From assembly GCF_026410285.1 (NCBI RefSeq), contig NZ_JAPMLP010000003.1, forward strand, positions 1 to 64,000: a DNA stretch of 64,000 nt. Reading direction: 5' to 3'. A program made the position numbers and the translations under genes. Every line of letters starts with the position of its first letter. Position 1 is the stretch's first letter. Source of the DNA: Sulfitobacter sp. F26169L. Lineage in GTDB: Bacteria > Pseudomonadota > Alphaproteobacteria > Rhodobacterales > Rhodobacteraceae. Under the pieces are notes generated by a model. It was not told the DNA's origin and ran no database searches. It saw only the letters and a list, made by a program, of their open reading frames with translations. Of the stretch, positions 46,312-55,029 are shown piece after piece.

Positions 46312-46674
46312 ACCGCAAACGCATGGTCGCATTCGCGGACCAAAGCGTTCTTGCCATTCCCGCGCTGGTCGATAACGCTACCCGTATGAATGCTGTTGTG
46401 CCTGCAGCTGTAGTTACGGTGTCACCTGTTGTACCTGACAGGGGGCCGGATTTATAGTGAATCGCCTTCGAGCTGTCTGATCGCAACGAATAACATACTG
46501 GGCCGCTTGACGTCCGCCCTACATTACAATTTGGCGATACGTGTTGTGTCTGCGTGTACAAACGGGGCTGGGCGTGGCCTAAATTTCAGATATCTTCCGA
46601 CACCTCCTGCTGATCCGGTGCGTAACCTCGGTTGCGCGCACCGGATAAATCATGTCTTGCGCGCTCGCGCTCCG
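46312..46674. other. Unexplained intergenic stretch between GNAT and anmK
   Basis: I recognise no gene in these 363 bp. A 44-codon frame at 46323-46457 (plus, starting MVAFADQSVLAIPALVDNAT) lacks a clear ribosome site, and an overlapping minus frame at 46286-46561 is Thr/Ala-rich without a family match. The sequence is less GC-rich than the neighbours and may be a decayed gene or control region. Confidence 0.5.
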
Positions 46675-47802
46675 TCAGGTCGCGTTTGGTACGCTGACCG
46701 TGCCGCCGCCCACTGCCGCACGCACGCCTGTTGTGCCTGCGCAGGATGTCGGCAACCCACGGGCCACCCGTACCGCCAGATAGGCAAATGCCTGCGCCTC
46801 CAGCATGTCACCGTCCAGTCCGACATCTTCGACAGGCACAACAGGGCAGTCCAGCGAAACCTGCAACATCTGCATCAGCACCGGATTGCGCCGCCCGCCC
46901 CCGGTGACCAGAACGCGGCTGGGCGGGCTGGGGCAATGCTGCATCGCCTCTGCTACTCCTGCAGCACACATCGCTGTCAGCGTGGCGGCTGCATCTGCGT
47001 CAGACAACTCGCGCACCAGCGCCACCATTTCGGCAAAATCATTCCGGTCCAGTGATTTGGGCGGTATTCTTGCGAAATAGGGCTCTGCCAGAAACAGCTC
47101 CAGCGCGCCGTTTTCAACCACGCCACGCCGTGCCACGCCGCCGTCCTTGTCATAGGCAAGCCCCAGCCGCTCCTGCATCAGATCATTTACAGGTGCGTTC
47201 GCGGGCCCGGTGTCGAACGCCAGCAGCGCGCCTTCGGCCTGCGGTTCTGCGATGCGCGGATCAACCCAAGTGAGGTTTCCGACCCCGCCAAGATTGAGAA
47301 ACGCCACAGGCCCGTCAGCCTGAATGTAACGCGCGCAGGCGTGGTGGAAGAAAGGCGCCAGCGGCGCGCCCTCGCCGCCCATCTCGACATCTGCGCTGCG
47401 GAAATCCCAGACCACCGGCACCCCAAGCGCTTCGGCCAGCATCGCGCCATTGCCCACCTGTAACGTGCCCTGCAAACGCGGCGCATGGGCCAGTGTCTGG
47501 CCATGAAACCCGATCAGATCAACATCGGTGAAATCGCGCAAAATCTCCAGATGGGCGGCTTCGATGGTTTCTGCCGCTGCTTCTACTGCCGCGCCGGACC
47601 ACTGGCCGAAACCTGCTGCAATTGTCGCGCGCTCTGCCGCACTGTAATCGCGATAGGCAGTGCGCCCGAAACCGGTGATGTCGCGCCCGTCGGTGCGCAG
47701 CACCGCCACATCCACCCCGTCCAGTGATGTGCCGGACATCGCGCCTGCCGCCGTGACGACACCTGTCTTTGCAATGGCACTGCTCTTGCCGGGTTCGCCC
47801 AT
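46675..47802 (-). CDS. anmK: Anhydro-N-acetylmuramic acid kinase
   Basis: Cleaves and phosphorylates 1,6-anhydroMurNAc to MurNAc-6-phosphate during recycling of peptidoglycan fragments, 375 residues. The ATP-site motif [17 protein letters not shown] opens the protein. [64 protein letters not shown] and [12 protein letters not shown] follow. The start at 47802 (MGEPGKS) is chosen over a longer frame reaching into the tyrS promoter. Divergent from tyrS with 69 bp between starts. NagZ, which acts earlier in the same recycling route, is at 62265. Confidence 0.95.
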   Translation of the reverse strand: MGEPGKSSAIAKTGVVTAAGAMSGTSLDGVDVAVLRTDGRDITGFGRTAYRDYSAAERATIAAGFGQWSGAAVEAAAETIEAAHLEILRDFTDVDLIGFHGQTLAHAPRLQGTLQVGNGAMLAEALGVPVVWDFRSADVEMGGEGAPLAPFFHHACARYIQADGPVAFLNLGGVGNLTWVDPRIAEPQAEGALLAFDTGPANAPVNDLMQERLGLAYDKDGGVARRGVVENGALELFLAEPYFARIPPKSLDRNDFAEMVALVRELSDADAAATLTAMCAAGVAEAMQHCPSPPSRVLVTGGGRRNPVLMQMLQVSLDCPVVPVEDVGLDGDMLEAQAFAYLAVRVARGLPTSCAGTTGVRAAVGGGTVSVPNAT

Positions 47803-47871
47803 AATCTTGCCTTTTCCTTTGGCCTCACTGCGCCTATAGATGCCCTGCAATTTGATCCGAGGGCAAGCGCC

Positions 47872-49122
47872 ATGACATACCACCCCAAATCCGAATTTAT
47901 CTCAGTCATGATGGAGCGTGGCTATCTGGCCGATTGTACCGATTATCAGGCGCTGGACGAGGCGCTGCTGAAAGGTGCGCAGCCTGCCTACATCGGATAT
48001 GATGCCACGGCAAAATCGCTGCATGTGGGCCACTTGTTGAACATCATGATGCTGCGCTGGCTGCAAAAGTCGGGTAACAAGCCGATTACCCTGATGGGCG
48101 GCGGCACTACAAAGGTGGGTGACCCCAGCTTTCGCGCGGACGAGCGCCCCTTGCTGACACCCGATCAGATCAACGCGAATATCGACGGTATGCAGCAGGT
48201 TTTTGCAAAATATCTGACCTACGGCGATGGCCCGTCTGATGCGATGATGCTTAACAATGCCGAATGGCTTGACGGGCTGAACTACCTCGATTTCCTCCGC
48301 GATATCGGGCGGCATTTCAGCGTCAACCGCATGCTGGCCTTTGAAAGCGTCAAATCGCGGCTGGACCGCGAGCAGTCCTTGTCGTTCCTTGAATTCAACT
48401 ACATGATCCTGCAAGCCTATGATTTTATGGAGCTTCACCGCCGCTATGGGTGCATCCTGCAAATGGGGGGCAGCGATCAGTGGGGCAATATTGTGAACGG
48501 TATTGATCTCACGCGCCGTGTGATCGACGGCGAGGTCTACGGCCTGACCTCGCCACTGCTGACCACGTCTGACGGCAAAAAAATGGGCAAATCGCAGGGC
48601 GGGGCAATCTGGCTGAACGGCGACATGCTGTCGCCCTACGAATTCTGGCAGTTCTGGCGCAACACCACTGACGCCGATGTGGGCCGGTTCCTGAAGCTCT
48701 ATACTGAACTGCCCGTCGATGAATGTGAACGTCTCGGCGCGCTTCAAGGGGCCGAGGTGAACGAGGCCAAGATCCGGCTCGCCAACGAAGTTACGGCTTT
48801 GCTGCACGGTTCCGAAGCTGCGGCAAATGCCGAAGCCACTGCGCGCGAAGTGTTTGAAAAGGGCGGTGTTGGCGATGATCTGCCCACACTGGTGCTGACA
48901 CAGGACGAGATCGGCGATGGCGTTTCCGTTGTTCAGCTGATCGTGAAATCCGGCCTTGCGGGCTCGGGCAAAGAGGCCAAGCGGTTGATTGCGGAAAACG
49001 GCGCACGGATCGATGATGCGCCGCTTACGGATGCGGGCATGATGATTACTGCCAATGATCTTGCGTCGCCAATTAAGCTGTCTGCGGGCAAAAAGCGCCA
49101 TGCACTGATTCAGCTTGGTTAA
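47872..49122 (+). CDS. tyrS: Tyrosyl-tRNA synthetase
   Basis: Charges tRNA-Tyr. The protein has 416 residues. The class I signature HVGH is at 51-54, and the KMSKS-type loop reads KMGKS at 237-241. An S4 RNA-binding domain fills the C-terminus (about 350-416, [31 protein letters not shown]). It is a TyrRS of the common bacterial type. A strong hairpin follows the stop. Confidence 0.97.
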   Translation: MTYHPKSEFISVMMERGYLADCTDYQALDEALLKGAQPAYIGYDATAKSLHVGHLLNIMMLRWLQKSGNKPITLMGGGTTKVGDPSFRADERPLLTPDQINANIDGMQQVFAKYLTYGDGPSDAMMLNNAEWLDGLNYLDFLRDIGRHFSVNRMLAFESVKSRLDREQSLSFLEFNYMILQAYDFMELHRRYGCILQMGGSDQWGNIVNGIDLTRRVIDGEVYGLTSPLLTTSDGKKMGKSQGGAIWLNGDMLSPYEFWQFWRNTTDADVGRFLKLYTELPVDECERLGALQGAEVNEAKIRLANEVTALLHGSEAAANAEATAREVFEKGGVGDDLPTLVLTQDEIGDGVSVVQLIVKSGLAGSGKEAKRLIAENGARIDDAPLTDAGMMITANDLASPIKLSAGKKRHALIQLG

Positions 49123-49125
49123 TAA

Positions 49126-49156
49126 CAGCGGGGTTAAGGCGTCCTTAACCCTGCTG
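49126..49156 (+). terminator. Hairpin after tyrS, possible terminator
   Basis: GGGTTAAGG (49131-49139), loop CGT, CCTTAACCC (49143-49151), extended by CAG/CTG outside with a bulge. The stem is strong, but no T-run follows, so it may be a Rho-assisted stop or mRNA 3' end. Confidence 0.5.
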
Positions 49157-49172
49157 CACGCGTAGTGTTGGC

Positions 49173-49997
49173 ATGTTTGACGCCAGCACTCCCCATCCAA
49201 CGCACGCGCTGATGCAAGACCCCGCTTTTGCCGCCGCACTTCGCCTTTGCGGTGAGCGGCCTGTTGTTCTGCCTTCAGGATTAGTGTTGTTAAAGCGGCG
49301 GCTTGCGGGTGTTAGGGTGCTCATGCTGCCACGCGCCTACCCGCCGGATGATCTTTCACATCAACTCGCGCTTGCAGGGCTTGCGCGGCTGCCCTTGCTG
49401 CTCTCTCCCGAGGCTCCTTGCCCGATGCCGCGCGCCCTGCCCATCACGGGTCAGCGTAAGATGTTGCAAATTGATCTTTGCCCCCCTGAAACAGTTCTGC
49501 GCGCTACACTGCACCAGAAATGGCGTAACCAGCTTCGCCGCGCTGAACAGTCATATCTTCGCGTCCGCCAAAGCAGATTGCCGCCGGATCACCCTTTGCT
49601 GGCACTGGCGGCCAAGCAAGCGAAGGCGCGCGGCTACCAGAACTGGCCTAGCGCGCTGACCGCTGCTTTTGCACAGACTGCACCACCACAAACCAGCCTG
49701 TTCACCGCACACTTGCGCGGTCACCCCGTGGCGCATATGCTGTTTCTCCTTCACGGCACCCGCGCTACCTATCACATCGGGCATACCAGCGATGCAGGGC
49801 GTAATGCCTGCGCGCATAACCTCCTGTTGTGGGGCGCAATGCGCCATTTATCCCGTCACGGGATCACACTCCTTGATCTCGGCCCGCTCACCACCCCCGC
49901 CATTGATCGTTTCAAACGCCGAGCGGGCGCGCGGGTGGTGCCGACCGGCGGCACTTGGTTGCGGTGGTCCCCTCTTGCGCGCGTCAGACCTACGTGA
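49173..49997 (+). CDS. GNAT/FemAB-like acyltransferase
   Basis: Protein of 274 residues. LHQKWRNQLRRAEQSYLRVR, AAKQAKARGYQNWPSALTAAF and the C-terminal HIGHTSDAGRNACAHNLLLWGAMRHLSRHGITLLDLGPLTTPAIDRFKRRAGA match the BioF2/FemAB-type acetyltransferase fold (two GNAT-like halves). Such proteins transfer acyl or aminoacyl groups, sometimes to cell-wall or polysaccharide acceptors. The acceptor here is unknown. The gene ends 2 bp before an operator-like palindrome of the next gene. Confidence 0.75.
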   Translation: MFDASTPHPTHALMQDPAFAAALRLCGERPVVLPSGLVLLKRRLAGVRVLMLPRAYPPDDLSHQLALAGLARLPLLLSPEAPCPMPRALPITGQRKMLQIDLCPPETVLRATLHQKWRNQLRRAEQSYLRVRQSRLPPDHPLLALAAKQAKARGYQNWPSALTAAFAQTAPPQTSLFTAHLRGHPVAHMLFLLHGTRATYHIGHTSDAGRNACAHNLLLWGAMRHLSRHGITLLDLGPLTTPAIDRFKRRAGARVVPTGGTWLRWSPLARVRPT

Positions 49998-49998
49998 T

Positions 49999-50020
49999 TA
50001 TCTGAACACATGTTCAAATA
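49999..50020. promoter_or_regulatory. Operator-like inverted repeat before the SDR gene
   Basis: The arms TATCTGAACA and TGTTCAAATA flank CA, with 9 of 10 positions paired (only C50002/A50017 fails). It lies 14 bp before the ATG at 50034, directly ahead of the ribosome site GGGAG. The core TGAACA-N2-TGTTCA looks like a dimeric regulator site, as seen for TetR-type repressors. No regulator gene is adjacent. Confidence 0.45.
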
Positions 50021-50033
50021 GGGAGTGTTTTGA

Positions 50034-50789
50034 ATGCAGATGTCCACCACCGCCGCTGTCATCACCGGAGGCGCATCGGGCCTTGGCGAGGCAACCGCCC
50101 GTCACTTTGCCGCGCAAGGCGCGAAAGTAACCCTGCTGGACCGTGACGCCGCGCGCGGTGCTGATGTCGCCAAAGAGATCGGCGGGCATTTTATCGAAAC
50201 CGACGTAACCCGCGAAGACTCTGTCGAGGCAGCGATTGCACAGGCGCAAGAGCAGATGGGCGCCCTGAATGCGGCCGTCAACTGCGCAGGTATCGCTGTG
50301 GGTATCAAAACCACGGGCCGCGATGGCGCGCACCCGTTGCCGGCGTTTCAGAAAACGATTGATATCAATCTCACCGGCAGCTTCAACGTGGCCCGTCTTG
50401 CAGCGACCGCCATGGCAAAGAACGAACCCGACGGCGAAGGCGCGCGCGGTGTGATCATCAACACCGCCTCGGTTGCCGCCTATGACGGGCAAAAGGGTCA
50501 GGTTGCCTATGCGGCCTCCAAAGGTGGTATTGTGGGCATGACGCTGCCGATGGCGCGCGATCTGGCGCAATCCGGTATCCGAGTGATGACAATCGCACCG
50601 GGAATTTTCGGCACACCCATGCTAAAGGGGCTGCCGCAGGACGTGCAGGACAGCCTTGCCGCCGAAGTGCCCAATCCCGCGCGTCTTGGCGACCCGAATG
50701 AATATGCCCGTCTGGCGGCGTTTATTGTCGAAATGGGGTATCTGAACGGCGAAGTGATCCGCCTCGATGGTGCGCTCAGAATGCGCTGA
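50034..50789 (+). CDS. Short-chain dehydrogenase/reductase (3-hydroxyacyl-CoA dehydrogenase type II-like)
   Basis: NAD-dependent Rossmann enzyme of 251 residues. Cofactor site [19 protein letters not shown] (TGxxxGxG) near the N-terminus, NCAG in [13 protein letters not shown], and catalytic Ser-Tyr-Lys in [26 protein letters not shown]. The insertion between NCAG and the active site and the C-terminal [17 protein letters not shown] resemble human HSD17B10, so a role in fatty-acid or branched-chain acyl-CoA oxidation is plausible. The start at 50034 has GGGAG 8 bp upstream. A second ATG is at 50040. Confidence 0.9.
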   Translation: MQMSTTAAVITGGASGLGEATARHFAAQGAKVTLLDRDAARGADVAKEIGGHFIETDVTREDSVEAAIAQAQEQMGALNAAVNCAGIAVGIKTTGRDGAHPLPAFQKTIDINLTGSFNVARLAATAMAKNEPDGEGARGVIINTASVAAYDGQKGQVAYAASKGGIVGMTLPMARDLAQSGIRVMTIAPGIFGTPMLKGLPQDVQDSLAAEVPNPARLGDPNEYARLAAFIVEMGYLNGEVIRLDGALRMR

Positions 50790-50828
50790 TCACCTGCACG
50801 GCGGGTAAGCTGGCCCGCCCTGCACCCC

Positions 50829-50858
50829 AAAAAGGCGGAATTACTTTTCCGCCTTTTC
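50829..50858. terminator. Bidirectional terminator overlapping the end of uup
   Basis: AAAAGGCGGAA (50830-50840) and TTCCGCCTTTT (50847-50857) pair perfectly over 11 bp around a 6-nt loop. The right arm and loop include the last codons and stop of the minus-strand uup gene, so the terminator is partly coding. It can also stop the plus-strand SDR transcript. Confidence 0.85.
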
Positions 50859-52649
50859 TTCCAGCATCAGCCATTCTTCCTCGGCATCGGCCAGCTTTTC
50901 ATGCCGCTGCACCAGCGCATCGCTGGCCTTCTGGAATTTCGCCGGTTGCTCCGTGAACAATGCCGGATCGCCAAGCAGTTCTTCCAGTTTTGCAATTTCT
51001 GCGCCCAGCCGTTCGATCTCGGCGGGCAATGCCTCAAGCCGGTGTTTCTCGGTAAAGCTGAGGCCGCTTTGTGGTTTCGCTTTGGCTTGCACCTTTGCGC
51101 CGGAGCTTTTTGATTTCACGACACTTTCCGAGAAATCCTCCATCCCGCGCTGCGCGAGATAATCACTCCACCCGCCTGCATAGACTGTCGCTTTGCCGTC
51201 ACCTTCCATGGCGATGGTTGTAGCGGCCACGCGGTCAAGGAAATCACGGTCGTGGCTAACCAGAATAACCGTACCGTCATAACTGCCCAGCAATTCCTGC
51301 AACAGGTCCAGCGTTTCTACATCCAGATCGTTTGTCGGTTCGTCCAACACCAGCAGATTACTTTCGCGCGCCATCAGCTTGGCCAGCAGCAACCGCGCTT
51401 TTTCCCCGCCCGAAAGCGAGCGAACGGGCGCGCGCGCCTGCGCTTCGTCAAAAAGGAATTCCTTGAGATATCCGACGACGTGCTTGGGGTTGCCGCGCAC
51501 TAATATCTGGTCTGCCTTACCAGAAACCCGCATGTCGGGATCCCCCGTCAGGCTGTCCCACAGGGTCATGTCTGCGTCGAGCTGCGCACGTGCCTGATCA
51601 AACAGCGCCAGCGCCAGGTTGGTGCCGATCTTCACGGTGCCGCTGTCGGGTTCTTCCTTGCCAATCAGCATGTTAAGCAACGTTGTTTTACCAACACCGT
51701 TCGGCCCCACCAGCGCAATCCGGTCACCGCGGTTAACGGTAAGCGAAAAATCACGCAAGATGATCTTATCGCCGTAAGCTTTTGATATATTATCAATTTC
51801 GATCACTTTGCGGCCCGATTTCGGCCCGGCTTCAAGGGCCATGGCGGCGGTGCCCTGCCGCTTGATCTGGCCCGCGCGTTCGGCGCGCAGTTCTTGCAGG
51901 GCGCGCACACGGCCCTGATTGCGTTTGCGCCGTGCTGAAATTCCCTCAACGGCCCACCGCGCCTCGGCCTTGATCTTGCGGTTCAGCTTGTGGCGCTGCA
52001 TGTCCTCTTCTTCCCAGATTGCATCACGCCATGCCTCAAACCCCTGAAAGCCGATCTCTTGGCGGCGTACAGCACCGCGATCAATCCACAAGGTCGCACG
52101 GGTCAGCGCGTTCAGGAATGCGCGGTCGTGAGAGATGATGACATAGGCGGCACGGGTCGATTTCAGCTCGTCCTCAAGCCATGCAATCGCTTCGATATCG
52201 AGGTGGTTTGTCGGCTCGTCCAACAGCATCAACTCAGGCTCAAGCGCCATCAACCGCGCCAGTGCCGCGCGCCGTCGCTCGCCGCCTGATGCAGTGGCAA
52301 CAGGGCGTTCGGGATCAAACTTCAGGCCTTCGCCCGCGCGTTCGACCTTGTACAACTCCCCCGGCTCCAGACCGTGTGAAGCAAAATCGCCCAATGTCTC
52401 GAACCCGGTCAAGTCGGGGTCCTGCTCCATGTAGCCGACACTGACCCCCGGCCCTGCGGTGACCATACCGCTGTCCGCCTCGACAAGGCCCGCCATGACC
52501 TTCATTAGCGTCGATTTGCCAGAGCCGTTGCGCCCCACCAATGCCAATCGGTCGCCCTGCTGGACGACAAGACCGAGGTCTTCAAATACAGGATCGCCGC
52601 CAAATGTAAGGGCGATATCGGAGAGCTGGAGAAGGGGTGCGCGTGCCAT
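50841..52649 (-). CDS. uup: ABC-F family ATPase Uup
   Basis: Cytoplasmic double-ATPase protein of 602 residues, linked in E. coli to ribosome function and to stability against transposon precise excision. Walker A GRNGSGKS (near 38) and GPNGVGKT, signatures SGGERRRAAL and LSGGEKARLL, and LLDEPTNHLDI and LVLDEPTNDLDVETLD (the Uup-type second motif) are visible. A C-terminal coiled-coil domain (about 525-602, EKHRLEALPAEIERLGAEIAKLE) is the DNA-binding tail of Uup. This is the second ABC-F protein in the window and is distinct from the YheS-like one. Confidence 0.94.
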   Translation of the reverse strand: MARAPLLQLSDIALTFGGDPVFEDLGLVVQQGDRLALVGRNGSGKSTLMKVMAGLVEADSGMVTAGPGVSVGYMEQDPDLTGFETLGDFASHGLEPGELYKVERAGEGLKFDPERPVATASGGERRRAALARLMALEPELMLLDEPTNHLDIEAIAWLEDELKSTRAAYVIISHDRAFLNALTRATLWIDRGAVRRQEIGFQGFEAWRDAIWEEEDMQRHKLNRKIKAEARWAVEGISARRKRNQGRVRALQELRAERAGQIKRQGTAAMALEAGPKSGRKVIEIDNISKAYGDKIILRDFSLTVNRGDRIALVGPNGVGKTTLLNMLIGKEEPDSGTVKIGTNLALALFDQARAQLDADMTLWDSLTGDPDMRVSGKADQILVRGNPKHVVGYLKEFLFDEAQARAPVRSLSGGEKARLLLAKLMARESNLLVLDEPTNDLDVETLDLLQELLGSYDGTVILVSHDRDFLDRVAATTIAMEGDGKATVYAGGWSDYLAQRGMEDFSESVVKSKSSGAKVQAKAKPQSGLSFTEKHRLEALPAEIERLGAEIAKLEELLGDPALFTEQPAKFQKASDALVQRHEKLADAEEEWLMLEEKAEK

Positions 52650-52684
52650 GTCTGTCGCCTACTGCGCGCGGGTTGAAACGTCAA

Positions 52685-53398
52685 TCAGACAAGTGCGCGA
52701 AGCAGTTTTTTACGCGCGGGCGGGATTGCATCAATCTCCAGTCCGGTGAACACATGCAGCGTATTCATTGTGTGGTCCACGACCGCATGATCGCTCACCC
52801 AGCCGCCCATCAACAGATAGGTGCGCAGCAGCGGCGGCATGGTTGCGGCGGCTTCCTTCAGATCGGGTGGATCGGTAAGCAGTTCGGCATAGGGATACAC
52901 ATCACCTGCCTTGGTTTCGGGCATCCACTGTGGCGGTGCCAGATGTCGCGCCTTCAGCACGCCGAAAGCATGCAGGTAGGGTTCAGGCTTCGTGCCCGCA
53001 AATGACGAACAGCCGAACAGCAACTTGATATCATTCGCGTCCACAAATGCTGTCAGTGCCGCCCATGCAATGCGCAGGATGTCGGGGTCTTTGTGATCGG
53101 GGTGGATGCAAAAGCGCCCCAGTTCCAGCAGAGTTCCCTGAAAGGTGGATAATGCTTCAAGATCATAGAATTGCGCCGCATAGCTATCGTTAATTTTGGC
53201 CACAGGCAGGATAGACATCCGAAATGCCGCAACCAGTGCGCCGCCTTGCCCTAACGTAACCATCACCTGCGTTGAAACTGCATCAAAGCGGTCCGTCTGC
53301 CCGCTCGCCGCGCCGAAACATTGCGCCCGCAGATCTAGAACGGCTTGCATGTCTGCGCTGCCATGCACAGGGCGAACGGCATAGTTCCCTTTGGCCAT
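52685..53398 (-). CDS. olsB: L-ornithine N-alpha-acyltransferase OlsB-like protein
   Basis: GNAT-fold enzyme of 237 residues that would transfer a 3-hydroxyacyl chain to ornithine, the first step of ornithine lipid synthesis. Family features: FDAVSTQVMV, LELGRFCIHPDHKDPDILRIAWAALTAFV, KLLFGCSSFAGTKPEPYLHAFGVL, and PPLLRTYLLMGGWVSDHAVVDHTMNTLHVFTGLEI. The second enzyme of the pathway, OlsA, often adjacent in other alphaproteobacteria, is not in this window. Starts at 53398 or, three codons earlier, 53407. It lies 35 bp before uup and after bamE on the minus strand. Confidence 0.85.
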   Translation of the reverse strand: MAKGNYAVRPVHGSADMQAVLDLRAQCFGAASGQTDRFDAVSTQVMVTLGQGGALVAAFRMSILPVAKINDSYAAQFYDLEALSTFQGTLLELGRFCIHPDHKDPDILRIAWAALTAFVDANDIKLLFGCSSFAGTKPEPYLHAFGVLKARHLAPPQWMPETKAGDVYPYAELLTDPPDLKEAAATMPPLLRTYLLMGGWVSDHAVVDHTMNTLHVFTGLEIDAIPPARKKLLRALV

Positions 53399-53471
53399 CG
53401 ATATCATGGCAATTGCGCGGCCCTGCCCACCAGTGTTGGAAGCCAACAAGCCACGATGCAAGGGGGCAGGA

Positions 53472-53936
53472 TCAGCCCGCCAGTCCGGCAGGGTTGAAGC
53501 GGCCGATATTGCCCAGCAACTGGCGCAGGAAGCCGGTGTCGCCTACGCCCGATGTGGTTACACGCCGCGCCAGCGGTACGACCTGCCCGCGCTCAAGCCC
53601 GAAACGTTCGATGTTGCGCACAACACCTGCATTGTCGAAACTGATCGCCAGCACTTCCCGCTCGACCACTTTGGGCGCCAGCGCGCCGAATGTGCGTTTG
53701 CGGCTGCGTACATAGTAAAAGCCGCTTTCATTCACCACACCCGCTGTTGCAGGTGTGCCAATTGCCTCCTCGACCGAGGCGCGCGTATCCACACCGACAA
53801 CAATCTGTTCAAGGTCTTCGGCGGGCGGGATATAGCCGTGGTTGACATACTGCGGCGTACAGGCCAGCAGACCACCACCAAGCGTTGCCGCAAGCAGCAC
53901 CCGCCGCACACCGCCTGTGTTATTCATAATACCCAT
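53472..53936 (-). CDS. bamE: Outer membrane protein assembly factor BamE (SmpA/OmlA)
   Basis: Small lipoprotein of 154 residues in the BAM complex that inserts outer-membrane proteins. The signal peptide ends in GGGLLACTP with lipobox cysteine near residue 26. The BamE core is visible in HGYIPPAEDLEQIVVGVDTRASVEEAIGTPATAG and GFYYVRSRKRTFGALAPKVVEREVLAISFDNAGVV. Divergent from yceD. The yceD-rpmF-plsX-fabH cluster is a normal neighbour of this gene in Rhodobacteraceae. Confidence 0.93.
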   Translation of the reverse strand: MGIMNNTGGVRRVLLAATLGGGLLACTPQYVNHGYIPPAEDLEQIVVGVDTRASVEEAIGTPATAGVVNESGFYYVRSRKRTFGALAPKVVEREVLAISFDNAGVVRNIERFGLERGQVVPLARRVTTSGVGDTGFLRQLLGNIGRFNPAGLAG

Positions 53937-54025
53937 GGTGCTGCCCCTTGCCCTTAACCTGTCTGGCTTTTATCTCGCATATACCAAATGCGCCCCATGG
54001 TTCAAGAAACGAAAGCACATAGCAA

Positions 54026-54580
54026 ATGTCTCCACAGCCCCCAAGCACAACCGGCCTGCGCGTTTCAAGCCTGTCACAGTCCGGCAAAACGCCTTTTTCA
54101 CTGCGTCCCGATGCTGCAACTCTAGCCGAACTGGCGCAATCACTCGAACTGAGCGGCTTGCGCAAATTATCATTTGAGGGACATATCGAACCCTTCGCAG
54201 ATACGGACTGGCGAGTCGTCGCGCGGCTTGGGGCCACGGTGGTGCAACCTTGTGTGGTTACACTTGAGCCGGTCACCACGCGGATTGATATCGATGTCAT
54301 CCGCAAATTCGTCCGCGACTATACCGAGGCGGATGCACCTGAGATAGAGATGCCCGAAGACGACACCGTAGAGCCGCTTGGCACCTGGATTGACCCCGCG
54401 CAGATCATGGAAGAAGCGCTGGCCCTCGCCGTACCTGAATATCCGCGTAAGGAAGATGCCACCACAGGAACAATACGTGTGACCGAACCCGGTAAGAAAC
54501 CTATGACCGATGAAGATGCGCGTCCTTTTGCCGGTTTGGCCGCCCTGAAGAATCAACTGGGCGACAATTCAGAGGAGTGA
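54026..54580 (+). CDS. YceD/DUF177 family protein
   Basis: Cytoplasmic protein of 184 residues of the DUF177 (YceD) family, co-inherited with ribosomal protein L32 and implicated in 23S rRNA accumulation in plants and bacteria. Visible features: LSFEGHIEPFADTDWRVVARLGATVVQPCVVTLEPVTTRID, followed by acidic IEMPEDDTVEPLG and DPAQIMEEALALAVPEYPR. The gap to rpmF is 203 bp, longer than the usual tight spacing, and I see no gene in it. Confidence 0.9.
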   Translation: MSPQPPSTTGLRVSSLSQSGKTPFSLRPDAATLAELAQSLELSGLRKLSFEGHIEPFADTDWRVVARLGATVVQPCVVTLEPVTTRIDIDVIRKFVRDYTEADAPEIEMPEDDTVEPLGTWIDPAQIMEEALALAVPEYPRKEDATTGTIRVTEPGKKPMTDEDARPFAGLAALKNQLGDNSEE

Positions 54581-54783
54581 TGCCGAACAGGTCGGCAAAA
54601 CCGGCAAAATCTGGCTTGGATTGTGTGATTTCCACCGTGTTTTGCTGCATCTGCACGAAATAGGGTTGGACAAGCGCGCAGCACTTGCCTAAACGCACGA
54701 CACACCCGTACGGGAGTTGATCCGAAACACGGCCCGACGCAGCCGATCTGCGCGCTATGGCCCCGAATACAAAGGCACCTGAT

Positions 54784-54990
54784 ATGGCTGTCCAGCAGAA
54801 CAAAGTATCCAAATCACGCCGCAACAATCGCCGCGCACACGATTCGCTGTCTGCGGCGAACCCGAACGAATGTTCAAACTGCGGCGAGCTGAAGCGCCCC
54901 CACCACATTTGTGCATCCTGCGGCCACTACGCAGAAAAAGAAGTTGTCGCACAGATGGACGAGATTGATCTCGACGACGACGCGGCTTAA
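54784..54990 (+). CDS. rpmF: 50S ribosomal protein L32
   Basis: Small ribosomal protein of 68 residues. The basic N-terminus [20 protein letters not shown] and the zinc-ribbon cysteines ([20 protein letters not shown], two CxxC pairs) define L32. Presence of all four cysteines marks the zinc-binding form. The start at 54784 is set by the conserved MAVQQNK opening. An in-frame ATG at 54757 would add nine non-conserved residues. Confidence 0.97.
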   Translation: MAVQQNKVSKSRRNNRRAHDSLSAANPNECSNCGELKRPHHICASCGHYAEKEVVAQMDEIDLDDDAA

Positions 54991-55029
54991 GCTGCCGCGA
55001 GCATTCACAACTAAAGGCATTCGCAACCG

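Noticed and set aside
47902..49239. 445-codon minus-strand frame across tyrS
   Set aside because: Shadow of the tyrS reading frame, which carries the intact class I signatures.
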